Shown here: in pieces, positions 41,975 through 58,217 of the stretch
How the letters are laid out: each line of letters begins with the position of its first letter
Numbering within the stretch: the stretch's first letter is position 1
Assembly: GCF_014930455.1 (NCBI RefSeq)
Contig: NZ_JAAIYO010000006.1
Location: 372,001-436,000, forward strand
Reading direction: 5' to 3'
From: Corallococcus soli
GTDB taxonomy: Bacteria; Myxococcota; Myxococcia; Myxococcales; Myxococcaceae
Length of the DNA: 64,000 bases
Program-made: the position numbers and the translations under genes
The notes under the pieces: generated by a model
What the model saw: the letters and a program-made list of their open reading frames with translations, nothing else
Told to the model about the DNA's origin: nothing
Databases searched by the model: none

Positions 41975-43948
41975 TCAGCTCGGGCTGCGCGACACATCCG
42001 TGGGCGTCGCGGACTGCGTTTCCGTGCGGCGGGGCAGCCAGACGTTGAAGGTGGAGCCCTGCCCGGCGGTGCCGACCGACTCCGCCCAGATGCGGCCTCC
42101 GTGCTGCTCCACGATGCCCTGGCTGATGGTGAGCCCCAGGCCCAGCCCGCCGTACTTGCTGCCGTGCGCGCGGCCGAAGCGCTCGAAGATGAGGCGCTGC
42201 TTCTCGCTGGGGATGCCCACGCCCTGGTCCTTCACGGACAGGTGCACGCCCGTGTCACCCTCCGCCACCACGCGCACCAGCACCACCCCGCCCTCGGGTG
42301 AGTAGCGGATGGCGTTGGACAGGAGGTTCGTCAGCACCTGATCCAAGCGCCCCCGGTCCCAGGTGCCCTCCAGGTGCTCGGGCACCTCCACCTTCAGCTC
42401 GTGCGTCTGCGACAGCACCGCCATCCGGTCGCGCGTCTCCAGCACCAGCTGCGACAGGTCGAACGGCTCCAGCTCCAGCGACAGCCTTCCTGCCTGCAAC
42501 CGGCTGATGTCCAGCAGGTCCTCCACCAGCTTCGCCATGCGGTCGATCTGCCGGTTGATGATCTGCAACGACTTGCCGGGCCCGGCCTCCGTCTGGCCTC
42601 CCAGCTTGAGCAGCGCCAGGTGCGCGTGCCCCTTCGCCGCGGCCAGCGGCGTGCGCAGCTCATGGCTCGCGGCGGCCAGGAACGCGTCCTTCGCCTCGCT
42701 CGCCAGCCGCAGCGCCGTCTCCGCGCGCTGCCGCTCGGTGATGTCGCGCGCCACGGAGATGAAGCGGCCCGGGCCCTCGCCCTCCACCACGTACTGGAGC
42801 ACCACCTCCACCGGGACCTCGGAGCCGTCGCGGCGCCGGTGGTTGGTGGAGTAGGTCTGCGACGGCAGCGTGCCGGACATCAGCGGCGCCAGCAGCTTGC
42901 GGAAGCCCGTCTCGTCGAAGGCGCTCTCCACCTCCAGCACCGACAGGCCCACCAGCTCGTCCACGCCGGCGGCCAATTGCTTGGCCGCGCCCGCGTTCGC
43001 GTACGCCAGCGTGAGCGTGTCCGGGGAGAACATCAGGACGCAGTCCAGCGTCGCGTCCAGCGTCGTCTTGAAGCGCCCCAGCGTCTCCTCCGCGCGGCGC
43101 TTGTCGTCGATGTCCGTCGCGATGGCCAGCCAGCCCACCAGCGCCCCGTGCTCGTCGTGCTCCGGCACCGCGCGCGCCAGGTGCCAGCGGTAGACGCCGT
43201 CCTTGCGCCGCAGGCGGAACTCGTTCGCGCTGCCCTGCACGCGCTCCAGCGCGTCGCTCCACACGCCGCTCATCCGCTCGCGGTCCGTCGGGTGCACGTC
43301 CTGCAGGAAGGTGGCGAGCGACAGCTCATAGCCCTCCTGGTGCCCGGTGTAGTCGCGCCAGGCCCGGTTCGCGTACGTCAGCGACCCGTCTGCCCTCGCC
43401 GCCCACATGATCTCCGGCAGGGACTCCGTGAGGCGCCGGTAGCGCAGCGCGCCCTGGCGCTCCAGGGCCTCGCGGTCCCGCTGCCGCAGCAGCGTCGCCT
43501 GCCGCTGAAGCTGCTGCTCCTTGAGGAACAGGTCCACGAAGACGCTGACCTTCGAGCGGAGGATCTCCGGGTCGAAGGGCTTGAGCAGGTAGTCCACCGC
43601 GCCGTGCGCGTAGCCCTTGAAGACGTGCGCCGCGTCACGGCTGAGCGCGGTCAGGAAGATGATGGGGATGGTGCGCGTGCGCTCGCGCTGCTTGATGAGC
43701 GCCGCCGTCTGGAACCCGTCCAGGCCCGGCATCTGCACGTCCATCAGGATGACCGCGAAGTCGCGCTGGAGCAGCTGCTTGAGGGCGTCCTCGCCGCTGG
43801 TGGCCTTCACCAGCTCCTGTCCCAACGGCTCGAGGATGGCCTCCAGGGCCAGCAGGTTGGCCGGGTGGTCATCCACCATCAGGATGGCCGCGCGCGCGGA
43901 CGGCGCGGCTTCCTGGGGACGTTCCGGAGTGTGCTCTGTGGAGTTCAT
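41975..43948 (-). CDS. response-regulator/PAS/histidine-kinase hybrid
   Basis: A 657-residue soluble signalling protein. A receiver domain (about residues 20-140) has the acidic pair in V-D-D-H-P, phosphoacceptor D in L-M-D-V-Q-M-P and K in L-K-P-F. A short coiled coil precedes two PAS domains (about 170-290 and 305-420; S-L-P-E-I-M-W-A-A-R-A-D-G, then T-L-D-C-V-L-M-F-S). HisKA follows with [14 protein letters not shown] and HATPase with N-L-L-S-N-A-I-R-Y-S and G-G-L-G-L-G-L-T-I. The N-terminal receiver suggests the kinase is itself a phosphorelay target, plausibly of the adjacent poly-HAMP kinase on the same strand, 118 bp upstream. Confidence 0.88.
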   Translation of the reverse strand: MNSTEHTPERPQEAAPSARAAILMVDDHPANLLALEAILEPLGQELVKATSGEDALKQLLQRDFAVILMDVQMPGLDGFQTAALIKQRERTRTIPIIFLTALSRDAAHVFKGYAHGAVDYLLKPFDPEILRSKVSVFVDLFLKEQQLQRQATLLRQRDREALERQGALRYRRLTESLPEIMWAARADGSLTYANRAWRDYTGHQEGYELSLATFLQDVHPTDRERMSGVWSDALERVQGSANEFRLRRKDGVYRWHLARAVPEHDEHGALVGWLAIATDIDDKRRAEETLGRFKTTLDATLDCVLMFSPDTLTLAYANAGAAKQLAAGVDELVGLSVLEVESAFDETGFRKLLAPLMSGTLPSQTYSTNHRRRDGSEVPVEVVLQYVVEGEGPGRFISVARDITERQRAETALRLASEAKDAFLAAASHELRTPLAAAKGHAHLALLKLGGQTEAGPGKSLQIINRQIDRMAKLVEDLLDISRLQAGRLSLELEPFDLSQLVLETRDRMAVLSQTHELKVEVPEHLEGTWDRGRLDQVLTNLLSNAIRYSPEGGVVLVRVVAEGDTGVHLSVKDQGVGIPSEKQRLIFERFGRAHGSKYGGLGLGLTISQGIVEQHGGRIWAESVGTAGQGSTFNVWLPRRTETQSATPTDVSRSPS

Positions 43949-44066
43949 GTGCGCGGCGGGGGAGCGCAGGGGCCAACGGACTGGGACACGGCGAGCAAGG
44001 CTAGGGCTGCCCCCTTCCAGACGGAAGTGCAAAGGGGGCCCTGGGGTGGATCGCCGCCGTTGAGTT

Positions 44067-51479
<7,413 letters not shown>

Positions 51480-51623
51480 GAATGAAACCCCTGATCGGCG
51501 GAAGCGTTGCGGCGGGAGCTGCAAAAACGACCTGCGAACCCATGAATCTTTAGGAAGTTCGCGGGCTTGTCGATTTCAAAGCGGGGGCATGAAGGCCCCT
51601 TGTGTCGGGCACTGAACGCCGTG

Positions 51624-51665
51624 CCCGGACCAGGGTCGCGGCATTCCCGGAAGCCCTGGACCGGG
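51624..51665. terminator. hairpin downstream of the beta-propeller-like gene
   Basis: A 12-bp inverted repeat with one mismatch (CCCGGACCAGGG / CCCTGGACCGGG, 18-nt loop) lies 16 bp after the stop of the gene at 51.7-52.6 kb, which is on the minus strand, and upstream of the giant kinase. No T-run; a possible terminator or mRNA-end structure. Confidence 0.4.
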
Positions 51666-51681
51666 GCCTTCCATAACAGCT

Positions 51682-52575
51682 TCAGGGCGGCGTGGCGGTG
51701 CACGGGAAGCCGTCGCAGCCCTGGACATACAGTGCCCGGCCCGGGAGCCTGCGAGCAGGCGCGCGGGTCCGGTCGGGCACCTCGTGACGGGCGCCGGTGC
51801 GCACGTCGAAGCGGAGCGCGGCGGGTGTGGGCGTGCCCTGGGAGGGACCGCAGCGCAGCAGGACCTCTTCCCTGCTGTCCAGCCACCAGAGGAACTCCAC
51901 GGCGCACGGGGCCTCCGCGCGCACGAGCGCGAGCGTGCGGGCCTCATAGACGAGGACGCCGCCGCCCCACTCCACCGCCGCCAGCACGCCGCCGGGTCCC
52001 ACGGAGAGCCGGCCCCCGGTTCCCGGCACCTGCGCCTGTCCCAGCACCTTGCCGTCCGGGGCCACGGAGACGAGCTGTCCGGCGGCATCCAGCGCGATCA
52101 CCCCGCCCGCGTGGCCGACGAGCTCCTCGGGCGGGGTGATGTCCCCCACCTGCTGGAGCAGCCCGTCCCGCTCCCGCAGCAGATGGCCTCCAGCGGCCAC
52201 CCACAGCGTCCGCTCCCCGTCGAAGGCGAGCGCGGTGACGCCGGGAAACTCCAGCCGGAAGCGCTTGCCCTTCTCGCCACAGACGGCGACGACGCGGGGG
52301 CCGAACACCGCCGCGCGCGAAGCGTCCGGCGCCACGGCCCAGCCCAGGCGTGTGGCCCCGGCGAGCTGCCGCGACAGACAGTCATTGAGCGCGCCCAGGT
52401 GCGCGTCCCCGGCGGGCGAGGCGATGAGGTACGGCAGGCTGGTGGTGGCGACGTAGAGCAACAGCCCCAAGCCCGCGGCGACGACGAGCGTGAGGGGCCA
52501 GGCGAGGACGCTCACGCTGCCTGGCAGCCGTGCGCCCTTGCGTCCCGCCACCGCATGCCCATCCCGTCCGCCCAC
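51682..52575 (-). CDS. membrane-anchored beta-propeller-like protein
   Basis: A 297-residue protein with one N-terminal transmembrane helix (about residues 21-43). The rest is a series of short beta strands in a repeating pattern: A-L-A-F-D-G-E-R-T-L-W-V-A-A-G-G, V-I-A-L-D-A-A-G-Q-L-V-S-V-A-P-D-G-K-V, L-S-V-G-P-G-G-V-L-A-A-V-E-W-G-G-G-V-L-V-Y, reminiscent of NHL or WD-type propellers. It may face the periplasm. Four cysteines occur near the ends. The GTG start at 52575 is preceded by AGGGAG five bases upstream, which decided the choice over a much longer frame. Function unknown. Confidence 0.6.
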   Translation of the reverse strand: MGGRDGHAVAGRKGARLPGSVSVLAWPLTLVVAAGLGLLLYVATTSLPYLIASPAGDAHLGALNDCLSRQLAGATRLGWAVAPDASRAAVFGPRVVAVCGEKGKRFRLEFPGVTALAFDGERTLWVAAGGHLLRERDGLLQQVGDITPPEELVGHAGGVIALDAAGQLVSVAPDGKVLGQAQVPGTGGRLSVGPGGVLAAVEWGGGVLVYEARTLALVRAEAPCAVEFLWWLDSREEVLLRCGPSQGTPTPAALRFDVRTGARHEVPDRTRAPARRLPGRALYVQGCDGFPCTATPP

Positions 52576-52807
52576 GCACGCTCCCTTCCGGACCGGAGGA
52601 CAGCACAGAACCGGCGTGACGCGCTGACTTCGACGCTCGAAAGCACTGCGGACGACCGAACAGCGCTCGTCCGTTTTCAAGCCCCCGGGTGGCGCCGGGC
52701 GTTCCGCAGGCCGCCGACCTGCCATGGGCCGTCTTCTTCCCCCGGGTTGCCGTGTCAGGTGAAGCACACACCTTTACGGCTCACGGGACGGGGAAAGGAT
52801 TCCAGAC

Positions 52808-53560
52808 ATGCGACGCACCATCACCACCGCGGCCTTGGCCTTCAGCTTTCTGCTCTCCACCAGCGCGGTCGCCCAGCAGGTAGGCGACGGGTCGAGCCCC
52901 GGGACGACGCCCGGCTCCACCGGCACCTCCTCGGAGATGGGCACCACCGGCCAGACGGGCACCGCCGGCTCCACCGGCACGTTCACGCCGGGGACCACCA
53001 ACTCCACGGGCGTGCAGACCGGCAACACCGCGACCGGCACGGGCGGTTCAGGGACGGGCGTGAACCCGGTTCCGGGCACCACCGGCACCGGCACCACCGG
53101 CGGAAGCACCTCCGGCACGGGCGGCACCGGGACCAGCGGCATCGGCACGGGCTCCACCACGGGCACGGGCAGCAGCACGGACACCTACGGCACGGGCAGC
53201 ACGGCGCCCTCCACCGGGGCGGGCTCCTACACGGCGCCCTCCACCGGGACCAGCACGGGCACCTACGGGGGCTCGGGCACCGGGAGCACCGGCACCATCG
53301 GCGGCACCGGCACTGGCACCACGGGCTCCACCGCGCCCGGCACCGACAGCACCGGAACCTCCATCAACCCCGGCGGCACGGGGGCGGGCGGCACCGGCAC
53401 CAGTGGCGGCACGACCGGCGGCGTGGGCGGCTCCGGCGGCAACATTGGCGGTGTGGGCGGCACCGGCACCAGCGGCTCCGGCGGCTCCATGGGCGGCGTG
53501 GGCGGCACCGGCACCAGCGGCTCCAATGGGACGTCGGGCGGCACCCTGGGCGGCAACTAG
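52808..53560 (+). CDS. Gly/Thr/Ser-rich low-complexity exported protein
   Basis: A 250-residue protein with a signal peptide (cleavage near A-V-A-Q-Q, residue 23). The mature part is almost only Gly, Thr and Ser with scattered Pro, Ala, Tyr and Val. Short imperfect repeats such as G-T-G-T-G-G, S-T-G-T-Y and G-V-G-G-T-G-T-S-G-S recur throughout. It has no recognisable domain and is probably an extended or aggregating surface or matrix component. The DNA is a mosaic of short tandem repeats, so copy number may differ between strains. Its 3' end meets a convergent MerR gene across a shared hairpin. Confidence 0.65.
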   Translation: MRRTITTAALAFSFLLSTSAVAQQVGDGSSPGTTPGSTGTSSEMGTTGQTGTAGSTGTFTPGTTNSTGVQTGNTATGTGGSGTGVNPVPGTTGTGTTGGSTSGTGGTGTSGIGTGSTTGTGSSTDTYGTGSTAPSTGAGSYTAPSTGTSTGTYGGSGTGSTGTIGGTGTGTTGSTAPGTDSTGTSINPGGTGAGGTGTSGGTTGGVGGSGGNIGGVGGTGTSGSGGSMGGVGGTGTSGSNGTSGGTLGGN

Positions 53561-53587
53561 CCTTCCTTCCGAAAGCCCCTCATGACG

Positions 53588-53620
53588 GCGCGGCCGCCAG
53601 CACTTCGCTGACGGCCGCGC
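53588..53620. terminator. bidirectional terminator between convergent genes
   Basis: A perfect 9-bp palindromic stem (GCGCGGCCG / CGGCCGCGC) with a 15-nt loop lies between the Gly/Thr/Ser-rich protein gene (+) and the MerR gene (-). Short T-containing flanks are present on both sides. Confidence 0.55.
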
Positions 53621-53632
53621 TCGTGTCTGTCT

Positions 53633-54370
53633 TTACTTCGGCGCATCCAGCGCCGCCATGGCCCGGCCCACGTACTCCATCAACTTCGGGTCGCGACCCT
53701 GGCGCTCGGCCACCTGGGGCTCCTGCTGGTGCAGCGTGTTGAGCGACTTCTCGATGCCGGGGTTGCCGCCCGTGAAGGCGCGGACCAGCTCACGCCAGCG
53801 CGTGGCCAGCGTCCGCACCGGCTCGGCCGCGGGGTCGGTGCCCTTCTCCAGCTCCTCGCGCATGCGGGCGATGAGGCGGGGCCACTCGGCCTCCACTTCC
53901 TTGATGGCGTCCTCGCCCATCGCCTGGCGACGGGCCTCCAATTCCTTCAACTGCTCCGGGGTGTAGTACTTCTCGAACATGGCCATGGCCTCGATGGTCT
54001 GGAGGAAGTCGTCGGCGGACACGGGCTCCGCCGCGCGCAGCTGCCGTGCGAGGGTGTCCAGGCGTTCGCAGAGCTGGCATTGCTCCGCCAGTTGCTCGCG
54101 TGCCCGCTGGAGCCGCAGCTCCACCACGCGCAGGGCGGAGAAGTCCGCCCGGCCCAGCGTCCCGGAAATCTCCTCCAACGAGAACCCGAGCTGCTTGAGC
54201 GACAGGATGTGACTCAGGCGGGCGATGTCCGCCGCCGTGTAGAGCCGATGCCCCGACGCCGTGTGCGCCGAGGGCTTGAGCAAGCCAATCTCGTCGTAGT
54301 GGTGCAGCGCGCGGACGGACAGCCCCGTGCGCCGGGCCAGCTCCCCGACCTTCAGTTCCGTGTGCTGCAT
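53633..54370 (-). CDS. MerR-family regulator with TipA-like C-terminal domain
   Basis: A 245-residue activator/repressor. The MerR helix-turn-helix is at residues 5-75 (V-G-E-L-A-R-R-T-G-L-S-V-R-A-L-H-H-Y-D-E-I-G-L-L and H-R-L-Y-T-A-A-D-I-A-R-L). A coiled-coil helix (about 85-115) leads to a TipAS-like helical domain (about 130-240; F-E-K-Y-Y-T-P-E-Q-L-K-E-L), which in TipA binds thiopeptide antibiotics or other large ligands. The gene lies directly behind a 19-bp palindrome typical of MerR operators, so it probably controls itself. It is convergent with the Gly/Thr/Ser-rich protein gene. Confidence 0.9.
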   Translation of the reverse strand: MQHTELKVGELARRTGLSVRALHHYDEIGLLKPSAHTASGHRLYTAADIARLSHILSLKQLGFSLEEISGTLGRADFSALRVVELRLQRAREQLAEQCQLCERLDTLARQLRAAEPVSADDFLQTIEAMAMFEKYYTPEQLKELEARRQAMGEDAIKEVEAEWPRLIARMREELEKGTDPAAEPVRTLATRWRELVRAFTGGNPGIEKSLNTLHQQEPQVAERQGRDPKLMEYVGRAMAALDAPK

Positions 54371-54382
54371 GCCTCACCCCTT

Positions 54383-54412
54383 TCCAGTCACCGTGCCACT
54401 TCCGTGACTGGA
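54383..54412. repeat. 9-bp inverted repeat in the merR leader
   Basis: TCCAGTCAC and GTGACTGGA flank a 12-nt loop, ending 12 bp before the merR start. It could be a second operator or an mRNA hairpin in the 5' leader. Confidence 0.4.
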
Positions 54413-54425
54413 GGTGATGGGTACA

Positions 54426-54444
54426 ACCTCACGTCGCGTGAGGT
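54426..54444. promoter_or_regulatory. predicted MerR-type operator and promoter
   Basis: The perfect palindrome ACCTCAC-N5-GTGAGGT (19 bp) lies between TTGCAC (-35, about 54443-54448 on the minus strand) and a weak TACCCA (-10) with the 19-bp spacing characteristic of MerR-controlled promoters. It faces merR itself. Confidence 0.65.
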
Positions 54445-54579
54445 GCAAGGGGGAAAAACAGGACGCAGCCGCTCGGGACGGGACGAAGCCCTCTCCCGGC
54501 CCGAGCGACTCGCCTCACTGGAAAGCCATCCAGGCCTGTCACTCCAATGACAGGTCTGGATGAACCCGCGACGGGAAGC

Positions 54580-55818
54580 TCACGCGGCTGCGGGCGTGAG
54601 CATCTTTGTCGCATCCACACGCCACGGCGCGCCACCCTGGGGCATGACCGCGATGCTCGCGGCGGCCGGGTACGCCGGCGTGGTGGCGAAGTCCAACGAG
54701 TTCAGATCGATCATCGTCAGAATCCCGCTGAACGCAGACATGAAGTAGTACTTGAGGTTGGTGTGGTCGCGCACGCTCGTCCACATCGTGTAGTCGCCGT
54801 ACGTGGTCGTGGACGAGGAGGGCATGGTGTCGGGGGTGCCCGTCGTGGACGGCGAGTTCTTCACCGTCTCCAGCAGCATCCCGTACGGCGTCCCCATGCA
54901 GATCTGCGTGAGCTGCAGCGCGACCATGACCGCGGTCTGCTCGGGTCCGGCGAAGCCGGGCGGGTTCTTCGACGGTGGCGTCGTCGGGAAGACGCCTGGC
55001 GCCGGCAGCCAGCCCGTACCGTCCGCCGGGAGCTGGCTGATGCCCTGGGAGAGGATGGTGGCCCTGACGAATCGCGAGGCGGACAGCGAGTCTCCGGGCA
55101 GTCCGACCAGACCGCCTCCGACGGGATTGCCGGCACCCGAGGTGGAGGTGGCAGTGCCGACGAGCGTCAGGTTGTAGTAGTTCTGGACGTTCGTCAGCTG
55201 CCAGTCATAGGTCGGCCAGTTGGTCATGACGCCGTTGGTACACTTGTAGATTTGGGGCGTGCCGTTGATGAACTCGATGACGGCGCTCTGACCGGTGTTG
55301 TCCGTCACGATGTAGTGCAGCGGGACATAGAACTGCGCTCCCGGCGCAGGCCCGACGACGATGATGTTCGGAAGGGCTGACAGGAAGTCCGAAACCGACG
55401 CGAAGTTGCCGAGGATCCACGCGGGAAAATCCAGGAACGAGACCTGATTTTTCGGCGTCCCAGCCCCAGTCCCGAGGGGGCCGTACTGGGTACCCGGGGC
55501 GAGCCACAGCGCTCCGACGGACAGCCCCTGGCTGTTGATGCCGTCATTGAAGGTCGGCAGGGATTGCCAGCCGCTCCCCGACGGGGCGATCCCCACGAAA
55601 CCATAAGGATTGGTCCAACGGAGCGTCGTCCATCCCTGGGCCGCCGAGCCGGGAGTGGCCGGCGTCAGCGGCCAGGACTGCTTGCTCGGCATGACGTAGA
55701 CGCTCTGCGCAATCTCTCCTGGCATCTCCAGCGCCCTCGCGCTCACGAACATCCGAGACGTGTCTGGGGAACTCAGCCCGGGATTGGCGGGGACGCTGAT
55801 CATCAGGTTCGTGCACAT
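54580..55818 (-). CDS. choloylglycine-hydrolase-like (Ntn) amidase
   Basis: A 412-residue Ntn-hydrolase of the linear amide C-N hydrolase group. The protein starts M-C-T-N, so Cys2 becomes the N-terminal nucleophile after removal of Met, as in bile salt hydrolase and penicillin V acylase. V-S-A-R-A-L-E-M-P (about residues 26-34) corresponds to the substrate-binding Arg/Asp region, and N-D-G-I-N-S-Q-G-L (about 91-99) to the conserved N-x-x-G-L. No signal peptide is seen, so it acts in the cytoplasm or is released otherwise. Members hydrolyse bile acid amides, penicillin V or acyl-homoserine lactones. An AGAGAGG site precedes the ATG. Confidence 0.85.
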   Translation of the reverse strand: MCTNLMISVPANPGLSSPDTSRMFVSARALEMPGEIAQSVYVMPSKQSWPLTPATPGSAAQGWTTLRWTNPYGFVGIAPSGSGWQSLPTFNDGINSQGLSVGALWLAPGTQYGPLGTGAGTPKNQVSFLDFPAWILGNFASVSDFLSALPNIIVVGPAPGAQFYVPLHYIVTDNTGQSAVIEFINGTPQIYKCTNGVMTNWPTYDWQLTNVQNYYNLTLVGTATSTSGAGNPVGGGLVGLPGDSLSASRFVRATILSQGISQLPADGTGWLPAPGVFPTTPPSKNPPGFAGPEQTAVMVALQLTQICMGTPYGMLLETVKNSPSTTGTPDTMPSSSTTTYGDYTMWTSVRDHTNLKYYFMSAFSGILTMIDLNSLDFATTPAYPAAASIAVMPQGGAPWRVDATKMLTPAAA

Positions 55819-56456
55819 TCTGAGGCCTCTCTGGGTGGTATTTCACCGCGATGCGCGATGCCTCAGCGTATGGTCGAGCGTGCCGCCCCGCACGAGAATC
55901 GCAGAGATTCCTGTCAAAGCCGGTAAGGCCGCTAAATTCATGGAATGAAAAAAGACCCACCCAGAAAGACGAAGCGTGTCTTGGTGGAATATTGCGACAT
56001 GGACATTCCTTGCACCGAGCACCTTGACTCGAACGAGTGCGAAGGCAGAGCGGGACAGGGATGCTCGCACGGTGTCTGCCTACGCTTCCGATCAAGTAGC
56101 AATACGATGTATTTCAAAGGAACGCGCTCAACAGCCACAATATCAATACATACAAGTTGACCCTTTCGTGTGCAGGCGCGAAGCGATGGTGGGTGTCCTC
56201 GGACAGGCTCAGTACCCGTCCTTCTTGCGCCAGTATTTGTCGCGTGGCCCGTCTCCCTGGTGCCCTTCGCGGTACCGGAAACCTTCACAGCAGGCCCCGC
56301 TTCCACCCCGGCAAGTCGCGCTGGACCAGCTCCGCAGCGGCCTTGCCGGAGATGCTGACAGAGTGAATTTCCGCGCGGTTTTTTCGTGTCTTCGCGGGGG
56401 TCGCCACGCCGGAGCCCCTTCAAGCCCTTCTTTCGGGGGCACGAGGACACACACAC
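55819..56456. other. lower-GC intergenic region
   Basis: About 640 bp between the Ntn-hydrolase (-) and the malectin-type lipoprotein (+). It is visibly less GC-rich than its surroundings. It holds a weak 71-codon candidate and a GAGGA ribosome binding site for the downstream gene. No repeat, tRNA or known element was recognised. Confidence 0.6.
55945..56160 (+). CDS. weak 71-residue ORF, cysteine-containing
   Basis: A short open frame with six cysteines (C-x5-C-x8-C among them) and a basic N-terminus, in a lower-GC patch. There is no good ribosome binding site, no signal peptide and no recognisable family. It could be a small real gene, or chance in a region without strong codon bias. Confidence 0.25.
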   Translation: MKKDPPRKTKRVLVEYCDMDIPCTEHLDSNECEGRAGQGCSHGVCLRFRSSSNTMYFKGTRSTATISIHTS

Positions 56457-58217
56457 ATGTACAGGAAGAACCCCGGGACGCGCGCAAGCGCTTCCCGTCG
56501 GATGTTGCTCGGTTTCGCGGGCACCGCGTTGCTGGCCGCTTGTGGCGGGGCGGAGGGCCCCGAGGAGCCCACGCTCCAGAGCCATGACCAGGCCGTTACG
56601 ACGGTGACACTGCCCATCCGCATCAACGTGGGCGGGGGCGCGTTCACCGACATCAATGGCCGGCCCTGGGAGGCGGACCGCGGCTACCTCGGCGGCCAGG
56701 TGCTCCAGGTGACGGACCCCATCGCGGGAACCACGAACGACTCGCTGTACCAGTCGATCCGCATGGGCGACTCGTGGCTCAACCCGGGCATTGCCTACGA
56801 AATCCCGGTGCCGGGGCCGGGCATCTACACCGTCCAGCTCCTCCTCATGGAGCCGGACGAGACCGTCACGAACCGCGAGATGCGCATCATCGCCGAGGGC
56901 ACCACGTTCGTACCGCAGTACAAGGACCTCCAGGTTCCCCTGCGCGCGTACACGCTGAGCATGGACGTCGCGGTGCGGGATGGCGCGCTGAACCTGGAGC
57001 TGATGGCAGACGCGCTGCCCGCGGTGCTGTCCGCCATCGAGGTGACGGCATCCAAGTGGAAGTGGCTGGGCCTGAGCCCGCAGGCCTCGAACATCGCGGA
57101 CCCCATTGAAGCGCCCTCGCTGGCGCTGGATGCGAACAACCGCCCCTTCGTCGCCTGGGAGGAAAGGCCTGCCTCCACCAGCACCTTCAACGTCTACGCC
57201 GCCCGGTGGACGGGCAGCGCCTACGAGCTGCTGGGCGGCTCTCTGGGGAGTAGCACCTGGGCGCGCAACCCCACGCTCCTGATGGACCCGACGGGCGCCC
57301 CCGTGGTGGCGTTCCTCGACTCCGCGCCCTCGAGTTCCGGCGCGCACGTGCGGGTCCGACGCTGGAACGGAACGGCCTGGACCGAGGTGGGAGGTCCCGT
57401 GGGCGTGGAGGGCCAGGACGCCCTCGCAGTGGCCGCCGCCATGGATGGCCAGGGCCGACCCGTGCTCGCGGCCGTGATGTACGACCGGGCACAGGAGGAC
57501 GAGCGCATCTCCGTCTTCCGCTTCGACGGCACGACCTGGGTCTCGATGGGCGACATTCTGGAGAGCACGTCGGACTGGAATGAGCATACCCGCCACCCCG
57601 TCATCGCCGTGGATCCGTCCAACCGCATCGTCGTGGCGTGGGACGAGTGGTACGGCACCCGGGACTTCACGCTCTTCGAGAAGACCCATGTCTTCCGCCG
57701 GGAGGCGAACCAGTGGGTGCGCGTGGGAACGTCCGTCCCGAACAGCGCGTCCAGTGTGTCGGAGCGCCCCTCGCTGGCGCTGTCGCCCGTGGACGGCACG
57801 CCGTGGGTGGCCTACCTGGAGGATGGGCGGGTCAAGGTGGTGCGTGAGCAGAGCGGCGCCTGGGTGCCTGTCGCGCCCACGGGACTGGAGGGCTGGCCCG
57901 GCATGCCCCATGACGCGGGCCCGCCGCTGCTGCGCATGGATGCCATGGGGACGCCGACGGTGGCCCTCGTCGAAGGCGGTCGGAACAACGAGCCAAGGCG
58001 CTTCATCCGGAAGTTCAATGGCACGGCATGGATACCGGTGGACGGCCGAGTCAGTCCCTTCGACACGACCTTTGCCCCGTTGAGCGGCGAGGATGTCCTG
58101 GGGGACATGGCGCTCGCCCTGAGCACGTCGGGTCAGCCCGTGGTGGCCCTGTTCGAGCAAGACCCCGCCGGCCCCTCCCTCCAGCGCATCCTCCGCGTCC
58201 GGACCTTCACGCCGTGA
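56457..58217 (+). CDS. malectin-domain lipoprotein with propeller-like repeats
   Basis: A 586-residue lipoprotein. The signal region ends L-L-A-A-C-G-G (Cys29). Residues about 50-200 match a malectin-type carbohydrate-binding domain (I-R-I-N-V-G-G-G-A-F-T-D-I-N-G-R-P-W-E-A-D-R-G-Y, with I-Y-T-V-Q-L-L-L-M-E-P). The rest (about 210-586) consists of some seven strand-rich repeats with W-x-x-x-G motifs and D-x-x-G-x-P-V-V/P-V-L-A units, like a surface beta-propeller. It probably binds sugars or cell-surface polymers. GAGGA lies 8 bp before the ATG. No operon partner. Confidence 0.75.
   Translation: MYRKNPGTRASASRRMLLGFAGTALLAACGGAEGPEEPTLQSHDQAVTTVTLPIRINVGGGAFTDINGRPWEADRGYLGGQVLQVTDPIAGTTNDSLYQSIRMGDSWLNPGIAYEIPVPGPGIYTVQLLLMEPDETVTNREMRIIAEGTTFVPQYKDLQVPLRAYTLSMDVAVRDGALNLELMADALPAVLSAIEVTASKWKWLGLSPQASNIADPIEAPSLALDANNRPFVAWEERPASTSTFNVYAARWTGSAYELLGGSLGSSTWARNPTLLMDPTGAPVVAFLDSAPSSSGAHVRVRRWNGTAWTEVGGPVGVEGQDALAVAAAMDGQGRPVLAAVMYDRAQEDERISVFRFDGTTWVSMGDILESTSDWNEHTRHPVIAVDPSNRIVVAWDEWYGTRDFTLFEKTHVFRREANQWVRVGTSVPNSASSVSERPSLALSPVDGTPWVAYLEDGRVKVVREQSGAWVPVAPTGLEGWPGMPHDAGPPLLRMDAMGTPTVALVEGGRNNEPRRFIRKFNGTAWIPVDGRVSPFDTTFAPLSGEDVLGDMALALSTSGQPVVALFEQDPAGPSLQRILRVRTFTP

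Noticed and set aside
53263-53556. A Pro/Val-rich minus-strand frame.
   Set aside because: It is the mirror of the Gly/Thr/Ser-rich protein gene, whose signal peptide favours the plus strand.
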